A stretch of DNA of 64,000 nucleotides from Dyadobacter sp. CY323 (GCF_021390245.1 NZ_JAJUXH010000001.1:496001-560000), one strand, 5' to 3'. Shown: positions 1 to 8,548, numbered from the stretch's first letter. Program-made: numbers and translations. The notes: generated by a model not told the origin, from the letters alone.

Positions 1-143
1 ACGGGTGCATGACTGGCCCAAACATCGGGGTCCGCGTCCCACAGGTAATCTTTGCCAGTAACAGTGGATTGAATCCGGGACAGTTCCGCTCCGGTTTCGT
101 TTACGGAAATTTTCAGATATTCATTTTGGATCGAATGGTACAT
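1..143 (-). CDS. Aldose 1-epimerase family protein (N-terminal part only)
   Basis: The gene starts at an ATG at 143-141 and runs off the left edge, so only about 47 N-terminal residues are visible. They read as the opening of the LacX-like branch of aldose 1-epimerases: a short beta strand, then a GAEL motif, a TGKDYLW motif and a D-P-x-x-W-x-x-x-A-P stretch, which is how this galactose-mutarotase-fold family normally begins. Family members interconvert sugar anomers or bind sugars in the cytoplasm. The start lies two bases after the stop of the aminotransferase upstream, so the two are almost certainly co-transcribed. The active-site residues lie outside the window and cannot be checked. Confidence 0.75.
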   Translation of the reverse strand, partial: MYHSIQNEYLKISVNETGAELSRIQSTVTGKDYLWDADPDVWASHAP

Positions 144-145
144 AA

Positions 146-1357
146 TTAAGAATTTAGGACTTCCAGAATGGTTGAACAAGCTTCGTGAATTTGATCTTCG
201 GTAATGGTCAGGGGAGGAGCAATGCGCATGGCATTGTCGCAAAACAAAAACCAGTCGGTGACCACGCCTTTTTCAATGCAGCGGTCAATGGTGTCTTTCA
301 ATTTTTCAAAAGACTCCATTTCCGCGGCAAGCATGAGGCCCGCGCCTCTCACTTCTTTAATGGCCGGATGAACGAGCAGCGACTTGAACAAGTTACCTTT
401 CTCGATCGACTTTGCAGCCAGATTTTCCTCAATAATTACATTCAAAGTAGCAAATGCGGATGCACAACTTACAGGATGGCCGCCAAAAGTGGTAATATGG
501 CCCAAAATCGGGTTGGATTTTAGCACCTGCATAAGTTCGTGAGGAGCCATAAATGCGCCGATTGGCATTCCGCCTCCCATCCCTTTTGCACTCAGCAACA
601 CATCAGGATAAATCCCGAACTGCTCAAACGCCCAGAAACTTCCGGTACGCCCAAAACCCGTCTGGATTTCATCGATGATTAACAATGCGCCGGTTTCCGT
701 GCAACGTTTCCGCAATGCGACAAGGTAATCTCCCGAGGGAACCCGAACGCCGGATTCGCCACCAATTACTTCAATAAAGACCGCAGCCGTTTTATTTGTA
801 ATTCTTTCAAGATCAGGAATGGATCCATGATTAATATGCTGAATTCCGGGCAGTAACGGCCGAAAATTTCTCTTAAAAAACTCTGCACCGGCCAGGCTCA
901 ATGCACCTTGGGTAGCTCCATGATAGGCATTAAAACAGGAAATAAACTCGTTTCTGCCCGTAAATCTTTTCGCCAGTTTCATTGAACCTTCAACCGCCTC
1001 AGTCCCGGAGTTCGTAAAATAAATATTGTTGATACGGCCATAGGGAGAAGGATTTGCCGAGGCCAAATCCAGGGTTTGCGACAGTGCTTTCGCCAGTTTT
1101 ACCTGACTACCCTGTACATATTCCCCGTAAACAAGCAAATGCATGTGTTTTTCCAGCTGTTCATGAATGGCGGCGAGCACTTTTGGGTGGCGGTGACCAA
1201 CATTACTGACAGCGATTCCGGAAATTAAATCCATGTAGGTTTTCCCATCGGGGCCATACATGTAAACGCCCTCGGCCCTTTCAATTTCCAGGGCGAGCGG
1301 GTAATCAGAGGTTTGAGCTAAATGGTCAAAGAAATGTTGCCGATGAGAAATGTGCAT
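146..1357 (-). CDS. Class III PLP-dependent aminotransferase (acetylornithine/GABA aminotransferase-like)
   Basis: 403 residues, the full length of a fold-type I class III aminotransferase. Visible family motifs are NSGTEAVE near 116-123 (phosphate binding), the DEIQTGFGRTG segment with the ring-nitrogen aspartate at 229, and SAKGMGGG with the Schiff-base lysine at 258. Such enzymes move an amino group from an omega-amine (ornithine, acetylornithine, 4-aminobutyrate, lysine) to a keto acid. The substrate cannot be told from sequence alone, and no arginine biosynthesis genes are nearby. It lies 55 bases downstream of the ATP-grasp-like gene of the amidoligase cluster and 2 bases upstream of the epimerase gene, so it may be the last but one gene of that transcript. 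Function in that pathway is an inference. Confidence 0.85.
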   Translation of the reverse strand: MHISHRQHFFDHLAQTSDYPLALEIERAEGVYMYGPDGKTYMDLISGIAVSNVGHRHPKVLAAIHEQLEKHMHLLVYGEYVQGSQVKLAKALSQTLDLASANPSPYGRINNIYFTNSGTEAVEGSMKLAKRFTGRNEFISCFNAYHGATQGALSLAGAEFFKRNFRPLLPGIQHINHGSIPDLERITNKTAAVFIEVIGGESGVRVPSGDYLVALRKRCTETGALLIIDEIQTGFGRTGSFWAFEQFGIYPDVLLSAKGMGGGMPIGAFMAPHELMQVLKSNPILGHITTFGGHPVSCASAFATLNVIIEENLAAKSIEKGNLFKSLLVHPAIKEVRGAGLMLAAEMESFEKLKDTIDRCIEKGVVTDWFLFCDNAMRIAPPLTITEDQIHEACSTILEVLNS

Positions 1358-1412
1358 TCTAAATATTTAATACTAACTAAAAGTATTATTAAAATTAAAA
1401 GTAAAAAATCTG

Positions 1413-2606
1413 TTAAATCTCGAAGAAGCCGGCACTACCACCGACCCACGTAAAATCTTTGTTGAAGCGTACCCCAATCATCTCGCCGCGGCTCAATCTG
1501 CTCAAACTGATCAGCAGTTCCGGTTCAGCCGCATTATCCTCCCAGCCATACATCATCCTGATCTCGCATTTGATAAGTCCGTCGGGTGCCAGAATCACCG
1601 GTTCGTATTTTACTTTTCGTTGCAGAATGTAATTTTCGGGATCCTTCAAACTTTGGAGATCAGATTCCTGAATATTTAACTGCACGCCCGAGCCGGCAAA
1701 GGAGAAAAGTGGTTTTAAAACGTAGTTTTCCAGATCTGCGGGGAACATTCCGTCGTACTCGCTCACGAAACGTGTCTCCGGAACGTACCGGCTTTTCAAA
1801 AAAGGCATTGAAAATTTACTTATCCTGAAAAACCAGTTGGGATGACCAACCCAGGCAACATCCACTTCGTCGGTAAAACGATAGCTCGTTTTCAGATCCG
1901 GATAATTTTGTAAATCGTCAAAGATCAGTCGGTTATATATTCGTTTAACCTGAATTCTTCGACCATCTTTTTCATAAAAAAGCTTTTTTCCTTCGCGTAT
2001 CAATTTCGTGTAACACACCGCCTTCACGCCCAGCATTGCTTCTGTTACGGCAAAGTCAATTCTCGTCTTTTGGAGCTCGGGATATATTTCCAGCAAAATT
2101 ACCTGTTCGGGATCTTCACCGGCCAGAATCAGTTTCTTCAACTTCTCGATGTAGCCGGCTTCACTTCCGCCGTCCAGCACATATTCAAATCCATCGAGAA
2201 TGTGAAAGTACTTTTTGAAGGATTCGGAAAGAAAAGACTGGTAACCGAATACGGATGGAAAACCTTGTAATTCAATTAACTGGGGTATCAGTTCGCCGGT
2301 TTCATCCTTACAGATCGCAAAATCAATCGCCAGAAAAGACGAATGAGCATTTTCCCCCGGTACGTTCTGGCCGGCAGGGACAGCGCGCTCCGTTTTTTCT
2401 TTAAAATCCGGTGAAAGTAATGTGGAAATAATCTCCCCGGACGCCTGCGCAATTTTGGTAATCAACTCCTTTGGAACAAAAACCGGCGTTTCTGCGACCC
2501 GAAAATCCAGCTGACCAGGAAAAGTGTGCTGCATGGAGGTCACAAATTCCTGGTATTTCTCCTCTGTAAATGACTGATTGAAAGCTTCGCGGGCTTGCTT
2601 ATGCAT
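1413..2606 (-). CDS. Divergent ATP-grasp-like protein, possible amide ligase
   Basis: 397 residues with no clear match to a characterised enzyme. The C-terminal half has features of an ATP-grasp fold: a K-P-L-F-S-F-A-G-S-G stretch resembling the glycine-rich ATP loop, then ILQRKVKY, then CEIRMMYGW, and a final R-L-S-R-G segment leading into VRFNKDFTWVGG. The N-terminal part contains a conserved-looking FLAIDFAI and an I-E-L-Q-G-F-P-S motif. The start codon overlaps the end of the glutamine amidotransferase gene by 8 bases, a strong sign of coupled expression. ATP-grasp enzymes join a carboxylate to an amine through an acyl phosphate, which fits the neighbouring ligases. The assignment rests on motif resemblance only; an unrelated fold is possible. 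Confidence 0.6.
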   Translation of the reverse strand: MHKQAREAFNQSFTEEKYQEFVTSMQHTFPGQLDFRVAETPVFVPKELITKIAQASGEIISTLLSPDFKEKTERAVPAGQNVPGENAHSSFLAIDFAICKDETGELIPQLIELQGFPSVFGYQSFLSESFKKYFHILDGFEYVLDGGSEAGYIEKLKKLILAGEDPEQVILLEIYPELQKTRIDFAVTEAMLGVKAVCYTKLIREGKKLFYEKDGRRIQVKRIYNRLIFDDLQNYPDLKTSYRFTDEVDVAWVGHPNWFFRISKFSMPFLKSRYVPETRFVSEYDGMFPADLENYVLKPLFSFAGSGVQLNIQESDLQSLKDPENYILQRKVKYEPVILAPDGLIKCEIRMMYGWEDNAAEPELLISLSRLSRGEMIGVRFNKDFTWVGGSAGFFEI

Positions 2607-3444
2607 AGGCCAAAGGGAACGTTTTATTCAAAGCGGTTTTTAGAAATGTCGGAATAATCGTCAGTTCGGTCATGGAGATTTTATCCGGATCGTTCAAATG
2701 CGCGATCATATCATTGTATTTCGCTTCTCCGTGTGCCGCGATGATGCTGGTTTTTTTATCCTCACGCAAAAAATATCGAAGCATGCCTTCCGCATCAGCC
2801 TCGGGATGAAATTGTGTACCGATAACTTCATTCGAAAACCGGATCGCCATTACAGCTCTCTCCAAAGGCACATGTGGCCGTATTTTTTCGAGGCAAAGCA
2901 GTTTAGCGCCCAACTGATCAAACATGTACTGGTTAGGCTGAGTTACCTGAAAGTCTCTGGAATCTACAATCCAGAATGGATCGCTCAATGCAGCCAGCAC
3001 AGGATCTTTGCGTCCCAGGCTTGTCTTGTGGACAGGAAATGTACCGAAAGAGGTTTTTCGTCTTTTGCTCACACCGGCCAGTTGCCAGTGAATACAGGCC
3101 ATTTGAAAGGAATGGCATATCAGGAACAAATGCTTTTTCGTACGGTTCTGACGATTTGCATTAAACTTCAATACCTGGTCGAGAAACCCGAAAAACTTTT
3201 TCTCCCACGGTTCTCCAACGGGTGAAGGATTTCCGGGGCCGCCGGTTGAGATATATGCGTCGAAATCATCCAGTCGGGGAACTTCCAGCTTTTGACGGAC
3301 GTCAAAAACGGTGAGATCAACGGTGACGGATTCGTTTTCGCCAAAGTTGGTGATGATCTTCTTAATGCAACGCATTCCTTCGTTGTCGAGACCGTCGTAC
3401 ATGTCCAGAATGGCAATCCGGAAATGTCTGAAGTTAGGTGTCAT
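2599..3444 (-). CDS. Class I glutamine amidotransferase domain protein
   Basis: 281 residues. The Cys-His-Glu triad of class I glutamine amidotransferases is visible: Cys110 in an L-I-C-H-S-F nucleophile elbow, His213 and Glu215 in TQFHPEAD. An STGGPGNP oxyanion-type loop lies at about 66-73. These domains release ammonia from glutamine, or in some members hydrolyse gamma-glutamyl bonds, and usually pass the product to a synthetase partner. Here no synthetase is fused; the partners are likely the ligases encoded next to it. The 3' end overlaps the next gene by 8 bases; the gap to the upstream carboxylate-amine ligase gene is 120 bases. The elbow has H-S-F after Cys rather than the common G-x-Q, so the reaction may be a gamma-glutamyl hydrolysis rather than amination. 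Confidence 0.85.
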   Translation of the reverse strand: MTPNFRHFRIAILDMYDGLDNEGMRCIKKIITNFGENESVTVDLTVFDVRQKLEVPRLDDFDAYISTGGPGNPSPVGEPWEKKFFGFLDQVLKFNANRQNRTKKHLFLICHSFQMACIHWQLAGVSKRRKTSFGTFPVHKTSLGRKDPVLAALSDPFWIVDSRDFQVTQPNQYMFDQLGAKLLCLEKIRPHVPLERAVMAIRFSNEVIGTQFHPEADAEGMLRYFLREDKKTSIIAAHGEAKYNDMIAHLNDPDKISMTELTIIPTFLKTALNKTFPLAYA

Positions 3445-3564
3445 TTTCTTTTGCTTTTAGCTGTCAGCCTTCGGCTTTCCGCTTTTTTAATTAGTAGGTA
3501 GTTTAATAACAACCTCAGTCTCTAATAGTTCTGTTCTGAGACGATCGTTTTGGCGATTGCTTTT

Positions 3565-4662
3565 TTAAAGACCGATTTTGGTTTCTTGTACAATGTAATC
3601 CACCACGGCGCTCAAACTGCCGGTTTGTTCGAAAACAGCGAGCTGGCGATCAGCGCCCGAGCCCATTTCCAGGATCTGGTGAATGTAGTCGATCTCTTTC
3701 CGGCTATCCAGTTCATCGACCACGTCGTCGATAAATTCAAGTAGTTCAGCTACAAGCAATTTGTATTCGACTTCTTCTTGTTTTCCAAAATCAATGAGCT
3801 TTCCCTGAATGCCATAACGTGCGGCGCGCCATTTGTTTTCATTGATCAACATGCGGTGGTAGGGCCTGAAACTCAGATTGCTCCGATGCAGTTTGTGGAT
3901 CTTGGCGACCAATGCTTGCATAATGGCGGCGAGGCAGATCGTCTCGTCGGTGCGCATCGGTACGTCGCACATGCGGAACTCGATGGTGTTAAAAAACGGG
4001 TGAACACGAATGTCCCACCAGATTTTCTTCCCATTATCAATGCATTTAGTCTTAACCAAAAGCGCCACATATTCGTCGTACTCAGACGCACTGGAGAAGA
4101 AATCGGGGATTCCTGTTCTTGGAAATTTGTCAAAAACTTTGGACCGATATGACTTAAAACCGGTATTCCGACCGCACCAGAAAGGTGAATTTGTTGATAA
4201 TGCATAGATATGCGGCAAAAAGTAGCGCACTGCATTCATGATCTCGATTCCCTCATTCCGGTTTTCGATGCCTACATGCACATGTAGACCAAAAATCAGG
4301 TTACCCCGCGCCACGTCACGCATTTCGTCTATAATTTCGTCGTAACGCGGATCGGGCGTTATGAGCTGGTCCACCCAGTCCGCAAATGGATGGGTCCCGG
4401 CGGCAGCGACTTGTAAATCCTGCTTTTCGGCCAGGTCCAGGATCATTTTTCGAAGGTAGGTTACTTCCTCCCGCGCCTCCTGAATATTATGGCAGATATT
4501 CGTACCTACTTCCACCACAGCCTGGTGCATTTCGGCCTTTACACGTTCTTTTAATGTAATTTTCCCATCTTCGACAAGCTTCGACATGTGCGAGCGGAGA
4601 TTGCGGGTAACGGGATCGATGGTTTGAAATTCTTCCTCTATCCCAAGTGTGAAAGTGGCCAT
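3565..4662 (-). CDS. Carboxylate-amine ligase, YbdK/GCS2 family
   Basis: 365 residues, typical for the YbdK branch of glutamate-cysteine ligase family 2. It opens with the GIEEEF signature at 7-12, has E-V-G-T-N at 51-55, and the GLHVHVGI segment at 125-132, whose residues bind metal and substrate. Family members are glutamine-synthetase-fold ligases that make an amide from an amino acid carboxylate and an amine with ATP; YbdK itself has weak gamma-glutamylcysteine activity. The gene lies 24 bases after the ATP-grasp gene and 120 bases before the amidotransferase gene. Together they suggest stepwise peptide or amide bond formation, but the natural substrate is not known. Confidence 0.9.
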   Translation of the reverse strand: MATFTLGIEEEFQTIDPVTRNLRSHMSKLVEDGKITLKERVKAEMHQAVVEVGTNICHNIQEAREEVTYLRKMILDLAEKQDLQVAAAGTHPFADWVDQLITPDPRYDEIIDEMRDVARGNLIFGLHVHVGIENRNEGIEIMNAVRYFLPHIYALSTNSPFWCGRNTGFKSYRSKVFDKFPRTGIPDFFSSASEYDEYVALLVKTKCIDNGKKIWWDIRVHPFFNTIEFRMCDVPMRTDETICLAAIMQALVAKIHKLHRSNLSFRPYHRMLINENKWRAARYGIQGKLIDFGKQEEVEYKLLVAELLEFIDDVVDELDSRKEIDYIHQILEMGSGADRQLAVFEQTGSLSAVVDYIVQETKIGL

Positions 4663-4686
4663 ATAGTGAGTGCTAATCAGGATTTG

Positions 4687-5856
4687 TTAAGATTTTTTGA
4701 TTTTGGAGTTCTTGGCAGGCGCTTTGGTTACTGCCGCTTTATTGGTCGGGATCACCGGTTCCGGTTCAGCGACTGGGGCCTTCGCTTCAACCGGCTTCGC
4801 AGCTTTTTTCGGTGCCACCACTTTTACCTTCACCTCTTTTGCCGGATCTGCCGGCGTGGCAGCGACCGGAGTTTCGATCGGCGGCGATGGGGCGCCTGCG
4901 GCGGATGCGGCTATTGCATTGTTTATAAATGTACCCCAGGTCAGGTTGACTTGTCCCGGAACCTGTTTTTGAGCCCGTTCTATTGCCATATTTGCCGCCG
5001 CTTCCACGACCCACTCAAAATTGTCGCGACCCACTGAATAAATGTCCGCGTCCGGGGCCGGGTTACAAAAATCGATTGCTATCGGAATGCCGTCACGAAC
5101 TGCAAATTCAACCGTATTGAAGTCGTAGCCCAGCGCTACATTCAGTTTCAAAGTGTAATCTTTGATAGTCTCCAATAACTTTTCTCGCTCCTCGCCGGTC
5201 GCTTTCAGCTCGGAGGCGTAACGCAAATGGTGTGGGTTGCGGGGCTCATATGGCATGATCAGCACATCTTTTTGGCCAATGCAATAGCAGCGAACGTAAT
5301 CATCGAATTCGATTTCTTCCTGCAGCATCATCACCAATTGGCCCGTTTCTTCGTGTTTGTACCACATATCCTGCGGATTAACCACCTTATAAACACTTTT
5401 CCACCCGCCACCATCATGTGGTTTCATGTATGCCGGAAAACCGATGTATTCAAAAATTTCCTCCCAGGCCATTGGAAAAGCAAGGTTCCGGAAAGAAGTT
5501 TCCGAGGTATTTTCAGGACGTTCTTTTGATGGTAGTAAAACTGTTTTTGGGACTGGGACTCCGATTTTTTCAGCCAATGCATTGTTGAAAAACTTTTCAT
5601 CGGCACTCCACCAGAATGGGTTATTGATTACCGCCGTGCCGGATAACGCGGCGTTTTTAAGAAATGCCCTGTAAAAAGGGACATCCTGCGAAATGCGGTC
5701 AATAATGACGGCATATTCGGTAGGAGCAGCTTGCACTACTTTATCTATGCTGACAGCTTCGGCTATAATTCCGTCGATGCCTTTACTGTTAACACGCTCT
5801 ATAAATGCATTCGGGAAGGTATTTTCCATCCCAAACAAAATCCCGATTTTTTTCAT
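4687..5856 (-). CDS. ATP-grasp ligase (RimK/D-Ala-D-Ala ligase-like) with low-complexity C-terminal tail
   Basis: 389 residues. The N-terminal Rossmann-like part (KKIGILFGMENTFP) and the body follow the ATP-grasp pattern: G-F-P-A-Y-M-K-P-H-D-G-G-G for the ATP-binding lysine and glycine loop, LQEEIEFDDYVR for the adenine-binding strand, and a final E-F-A-V-R-D-G-I-P-I-A-I-D-F-C-N-P for the magnesium-binding E/N pair. Residues from about 321 to the end form a tail rich in alanine, proline and lysine with no predicted fold, unusual for this family. It lies 26 bases after the esterase gene and 24 before the YbdK-like gene, so it is part of the same operon. The likely reaction is ligation of an amine to a carboxylate; the substrate is unknown. 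Confidence 0.85.
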   Translation of the reverse strand: MKKIGILFGMENTFPNAFIERVNSKGIDGIIAEAVSIDKVVQAAPTEYAVIIDRISQDVPFYRAFLKNAALSGTAVINNPFWWSADEKFFNNALAEKIGVPVPKTVLLPSKERPENTSETSFRNLAFPMAWEEIFEYIGFPAYMKPHDGGGWKSVYKVVNPQDMWYKHEETGQLVMMLQEEIEFDDYVRCYCIGQKDVLIMPYEPRNPHHLRYASELKATGEEREKLLETIKDYTLKLNVALGYDFNTVEFAVRDGIPIAIDFCNPAPDADIYSVGRDNFEWVVEAAANMAIERAQKQVPGQVNLTWGTFINNAIAASAAGAPSPPIETPVAATPADPAKEVKVKVVAPKKAAKPVEAKAPVAEPEPVIPTNKAAVTKAPAKNSKIKKS

Positions 5857-5882
5857 GTTGAAGTTTTCGCTTTGTTTTTAGT

Positions 5883-6635
5883 TTATAAAATTCTGGAAAG
5901 GTAGTCCGGGAACATTTTGGTCCAGAGCGGCCAGTCGTGTTTTTCCCATCCGCGAATATCGAGCCAGTGATCGATTCCTTTTGTATTCAAAATGTCCGAC
6001 ATCTTTACATTACTGTCCAGGCAAATGTCCCATTCGGAAGTCCCCAAGACGATTTTCATGTGACCGAAACGCCAGGCTTGTTCGTTCGGCATGTAGTCGA
6101 TCGGGTTATTGAAATACACCGTATCGTCGTAAAAGCCATCGGTAAAACTCCGGATGTCGAAAGCGCCGCTCATGCTGACCAGGTATGCGACTTGTTCAGG
6201 ATGTTTAAATGCAAAATTCGTTGCGTGAAACCCGCCGAAGCTGCATCCCGCCACGCCTATTTTGCCCACATTGCATTCATTCCTTATAAATGGTACCAAT
6301 TCGTTATTCAGGAATTTGTCATACTGAATATGGTTCAGCACGCGGTATTGCGGGTTCATGTGCTTTGCATACCACGACTCGGCATCAATGGAATCCACAC
6401 AATAGACTTTGTATTTACCCGATTCGACGAGACCGCGGATGGATTCCATTAGTCCCATATCCTTAGCCTGATAGTAATGTCCAAGCGTGGTCGGGAAGAG
6501 CAGGATAGGGTAGCCCCAGTTACCAAAAACCAACAAGTCAATGTCCCGATCGAGGTGATGAGAATAATATTTTATATGGTTCTCTTCCAATGGAGGCGGT
6601 TTTATTTGATAAATGAAATATACAAAACAATTCAT
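5883..6635 (-). CDS. Alpha/beta hydrolase, esterase family
   Basis: About 250 residues from the ATG at 6635-6633. The conserved part runs from YYSHHLDRDIDLLVFG onward and matches short cytoplasmic esterases of the esterase-D/antigen-85 type. The nucleophile elbow is G-C-S-F-G-G, followed by F-K-H-P, a late aspartate region (E-W-D-I-C-L-D) and a late W-E-K-H-D-W that supplies the catalytic histidine. It is the first gene of the minus-strand amidoligase run. The start is unsure: the ATG at 6635 adds a poorly conserved hydrophobic stretch, while a TTG at 6590 would begin near the conserved part; no good ribosome binding site decides it. It may hydrolyse an ester or amide intermediate of the cluster product. 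Confidence 0.8.
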   Translation of the reverse strand: MNCFVYFIYQIKPPPLEENHIKYYSHHLDRDIDLLVFGNWGYPILLFPTTLGHYYQAKDMGLMESIRGLVESGKYKVYCVDSIDAESWYAKHMNPQYRVLNHIQYDKFLNNELVPFIRNECNVGKIGVAGCSFGGFHATNFAFKHPEQVAYLVSMSGAFDIRSFTDGFYDDTVYFNNPIDYMPNEQAWRFGHMKIVLGTSEWDICLDSNVKMSDILNTKGIDHWLDIRGWEKHDWPLWTKMFPDYLSRIL

Positions 6636-6653
6636 AGGAAGCAAATTAATAAC

Positions 6654-7466
6654 TTGCGGGTTGAATTTCAGAAAATCAACAGGCAAGTGAGTTTGATCAG
6701 GTCCATTTTATCCGCATTTCTGCACCGGGAAGTCACATTATCTGTTTTGCTTCCAATCGATTACAATCCCTCCGAAACCTATCCTTTGCAGCTTTTCAAT
6801 GACGGTCAGGACTTTGACGCATTAATGCTTGCTGATACATTAAAAACTTTACAGTCGACTCAGCAGATCGCTCAGGCCGTGGTGGTAGGCATTCACGCCA
6901 ACTCCGACAGGATCTCTGAATATGGCGTGGCAGCCAAGCCTGACTATGCCGGGCGTGGCGACAAAGCACATGCAACCACTGCATTTGTGTTGAGAGAATT
7001 GCTGCCATTTTTAAAGCAGGAATACCATGTGGCTACTACGGGCATTACGTTTGCGGGTTTTTCTTTGGGTGGGTTAATGGCGCTGGATGTGGTTTGGAAC
7101 CATCCTCAGATTTTTACAAATGCAGGTGTGTTTTCAGGTGCATTGTGGTGGAGGCAGAAAGCGTTGACAGACGGTTACAGCGATTCCGATCGCATTATGC
7201 ATAACCAGATCCGGAATTCAGATGCAAAGCCCGGGCTGAAATTCTGGTTTCAATGTGGTACGCTCGACGAGCACGACGACCGGGATGGCGACGGTGTGAT
7301 CGACTCCATTCAGGATACGCTGGAATGTATTTCCGCACTGGAGCGAAAAGGATATGGGTGGGGAAAAGATGTATTTTACACCGAAATACCTAACGGTCAT
7401 CACAATCCTGAAACCTGGTCCGCTATTCTTCCCGAATTCCTGAAATGGGCTTCAAAAGTCTCCTGA
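6654..7466 (+). CDS. Alpha/beta hydrolase, Fes/IroE-like esterase family
   Basis: About 270 residues, divergent from the previous esterase. The core begins at FLHREVTLSVLLP and contains a G-F-S-L-G-G nucleophile elbow, a D-E-H-D-D-R-D-G-D-G-V-I-D acidic stretch and G-H-H-N with the catalytic histidine near the C terminus. This is the layout of the putative esterase family that includes enterobactin esterase and esterase D. The reading frame is open far upstream, but the upstream part is antisense to the neighbouring gene; the best starts are TTG at 6654, 12 bases after AGGAAG, or GTG at 6687. It ends 5 bases from the convergent acyl-CoA reductase gene. Having two esterases back to back next to amidoligases suggests a shared pathway, which is an inference. 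Confidence 0.75.
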   Translation: MRVEFQKINRQVSLIRSILSAFLHREVTLSVLLPIDYNPSETYPLQLFNDGQDFDALMLADTLKTLQSTQQIAQAVVVGIHANSDRISEYGVAAKPDYAGRGDKAHATTAFVLRELLPFLKQEYHVATTGITFAGFSLGGLMALDVVWNHPQIFTNAGVFSGALWWRQKALTDGYSDSDRIMHNQIRNSDAKPGLKFWFQCGTLDEHDDRDGDGVIDSIQDTLECISALERKGYGWGKDVFYTEIPNGHHNPETWSAILPEFLKWASKVS

Positions 7467-7471
7467 AAGAC

Positions 7472-8497
7472 TTATTGATCGAGATTTGCAAGAAATTGCA
7501 TGGTGTCCACCCCATCCGCATAATCAAAAAGCCCCGGTTTCTGAGCCTCGCCAAAAGAAAGTGAGCCAGGTACTTGCCCCTCTCCGGAGATCACACACTG
7601 GATCTTTTCTGCATTAGCTTCCAGTTGCGTTTGCAGCGCTTCTGAATCCGTATAGGTTTCATAATGCAGTACACTGATCGGTGACACAAGTGCCGGACTT
7701 TCCGTGATCATCAGAAATCCATTATCGAAGTGCGGGACGCGGTTAATCAGAAAAATGGACTTATTGTACTCGTAGTTATTGAAGTATTTGTGGTTATGCA
7801 AAAAACGCGTGTCCATGAACTGAATGGATTCGTAGAACTTGGTAAAATCATATCCGGCCGGGACGAAAACCTTTGAAACATTCCGGCAGCCAAGCCCAAA
7901 ATACTGGAGTACATCGGTGCCCAGCCCCATCAGTTCTTCTGCGGATTCATTGCCTGTCAGTACGGCAACGGATGTCCGGTTTTTACGGATAATGTTCGGT
8001 TTTTTGGCAAAATAATAATGAAAATAACGTGCAGTATTATCACTTCCTGTGGCGATGTAGGCGTCAGCATCATTGAGACGGTCCACAAACTGAATGCTAG
8101 AGGCGAATCCGGGTTCAATGTTTACTAACTCTTTTAATAATGCAGAAATCAGCACCTGATCATCGGAACTGGGTTTTGCAAGTAAGATATGCCCGCTCAT
8201 GAGCACACTCATCGCATCCTGAAAACCGACCGCCGGAATGTTGCCTGCCATTACTACGCCGATCTTTTTAGGCAGTAGAGGTTCTGGATAGTGATCCGCC
8301 CAATTACGGAGATTGGCTGGGTCCAAAAATACGGTTGCGATTGCATCCAGCGATTTTCTTACGTTTTCTGGAGTAAACCAATTGTTCCGGCTGTTGGCCA
8401 GTTCTACCCATTCCTGGATTACTTCCTTATTTTGAAGGTCAGTGATAAATTTGCCAAGATTTATAAAAGCATCAACCCGCTGGATCCTTGATATCAT
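7472..8497 (-). CDS. Acyl-CoA reductase, LuxC-like
   Basis: 341 residues of the acyl-CoA reductase family related to LuxC, a branch of the aldehyde dehydrogenase superfamily. The VVMAGNIPAVGF stretch at 81-92 and the Y-I-A-T-G-S-D-N-T motif near 147-155 resemble cofactor-binding segments. Cys204 in GLGCRNVSK is the likely thioester-forming residue. The enzyme would reduce an acyl-CoA or acyl-AMP-like thioester to an aldehyde with NADPH. The protein is shorter than LuxC (about 480), as is common for the Bacteroidota form. It is divergent from a ferredoxin gene 129 bases away, a pairing I recall as common in this phylum. Confidence 0.8.
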   Translation of the reverse strand: MISRIQRVDAFINLGKFITDLQNKEVIQEWVELANSRNNWFTPENVRKSLDAIATVFLDPANLRNWADHYPEPLLPKKIGVVMAGNIPAVGFQDAMSVLMSGHILLAKPSSDDQVLISALLKELVNIEPGFASSIQFVDRLNDADAYIATGSDNTARYFHYYFAKKPNIIRKNRTSVAVLTGNESAEELMGLGTDVLQYFGLGCRNVSKVFVPAGYDFTKFYESIQFMDTRFLHNHKYFNNYEYNKSIFLINRVPHFDNGFLMITESPALVSPISVLHYETYTDSEALQTQLEANAEKIQCVISGEGQVPGSLSFGEAQKPGLFDYADGVDTMQFLANLDQ

Positions 8498-8548
8498 TCT
8501 TAATCAACTATATATCGTATAACAACACTGTCCTTATTATTTTTCTGA

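Noticed and set aside
4588..5037. A 149-residue plus-strand reading frame over the ATP-grasp tail
   Set aside because: Its content is a mirror of the alanine/proline/lysine-rich coding strand and shows no domain or start signal.
6477..6653. Upstream extension of the plus-strand esterase
   Set aside because: The extra 59 residues are antisense to the conserved N-terminal part of the divergent esterase and match no esterase domain.
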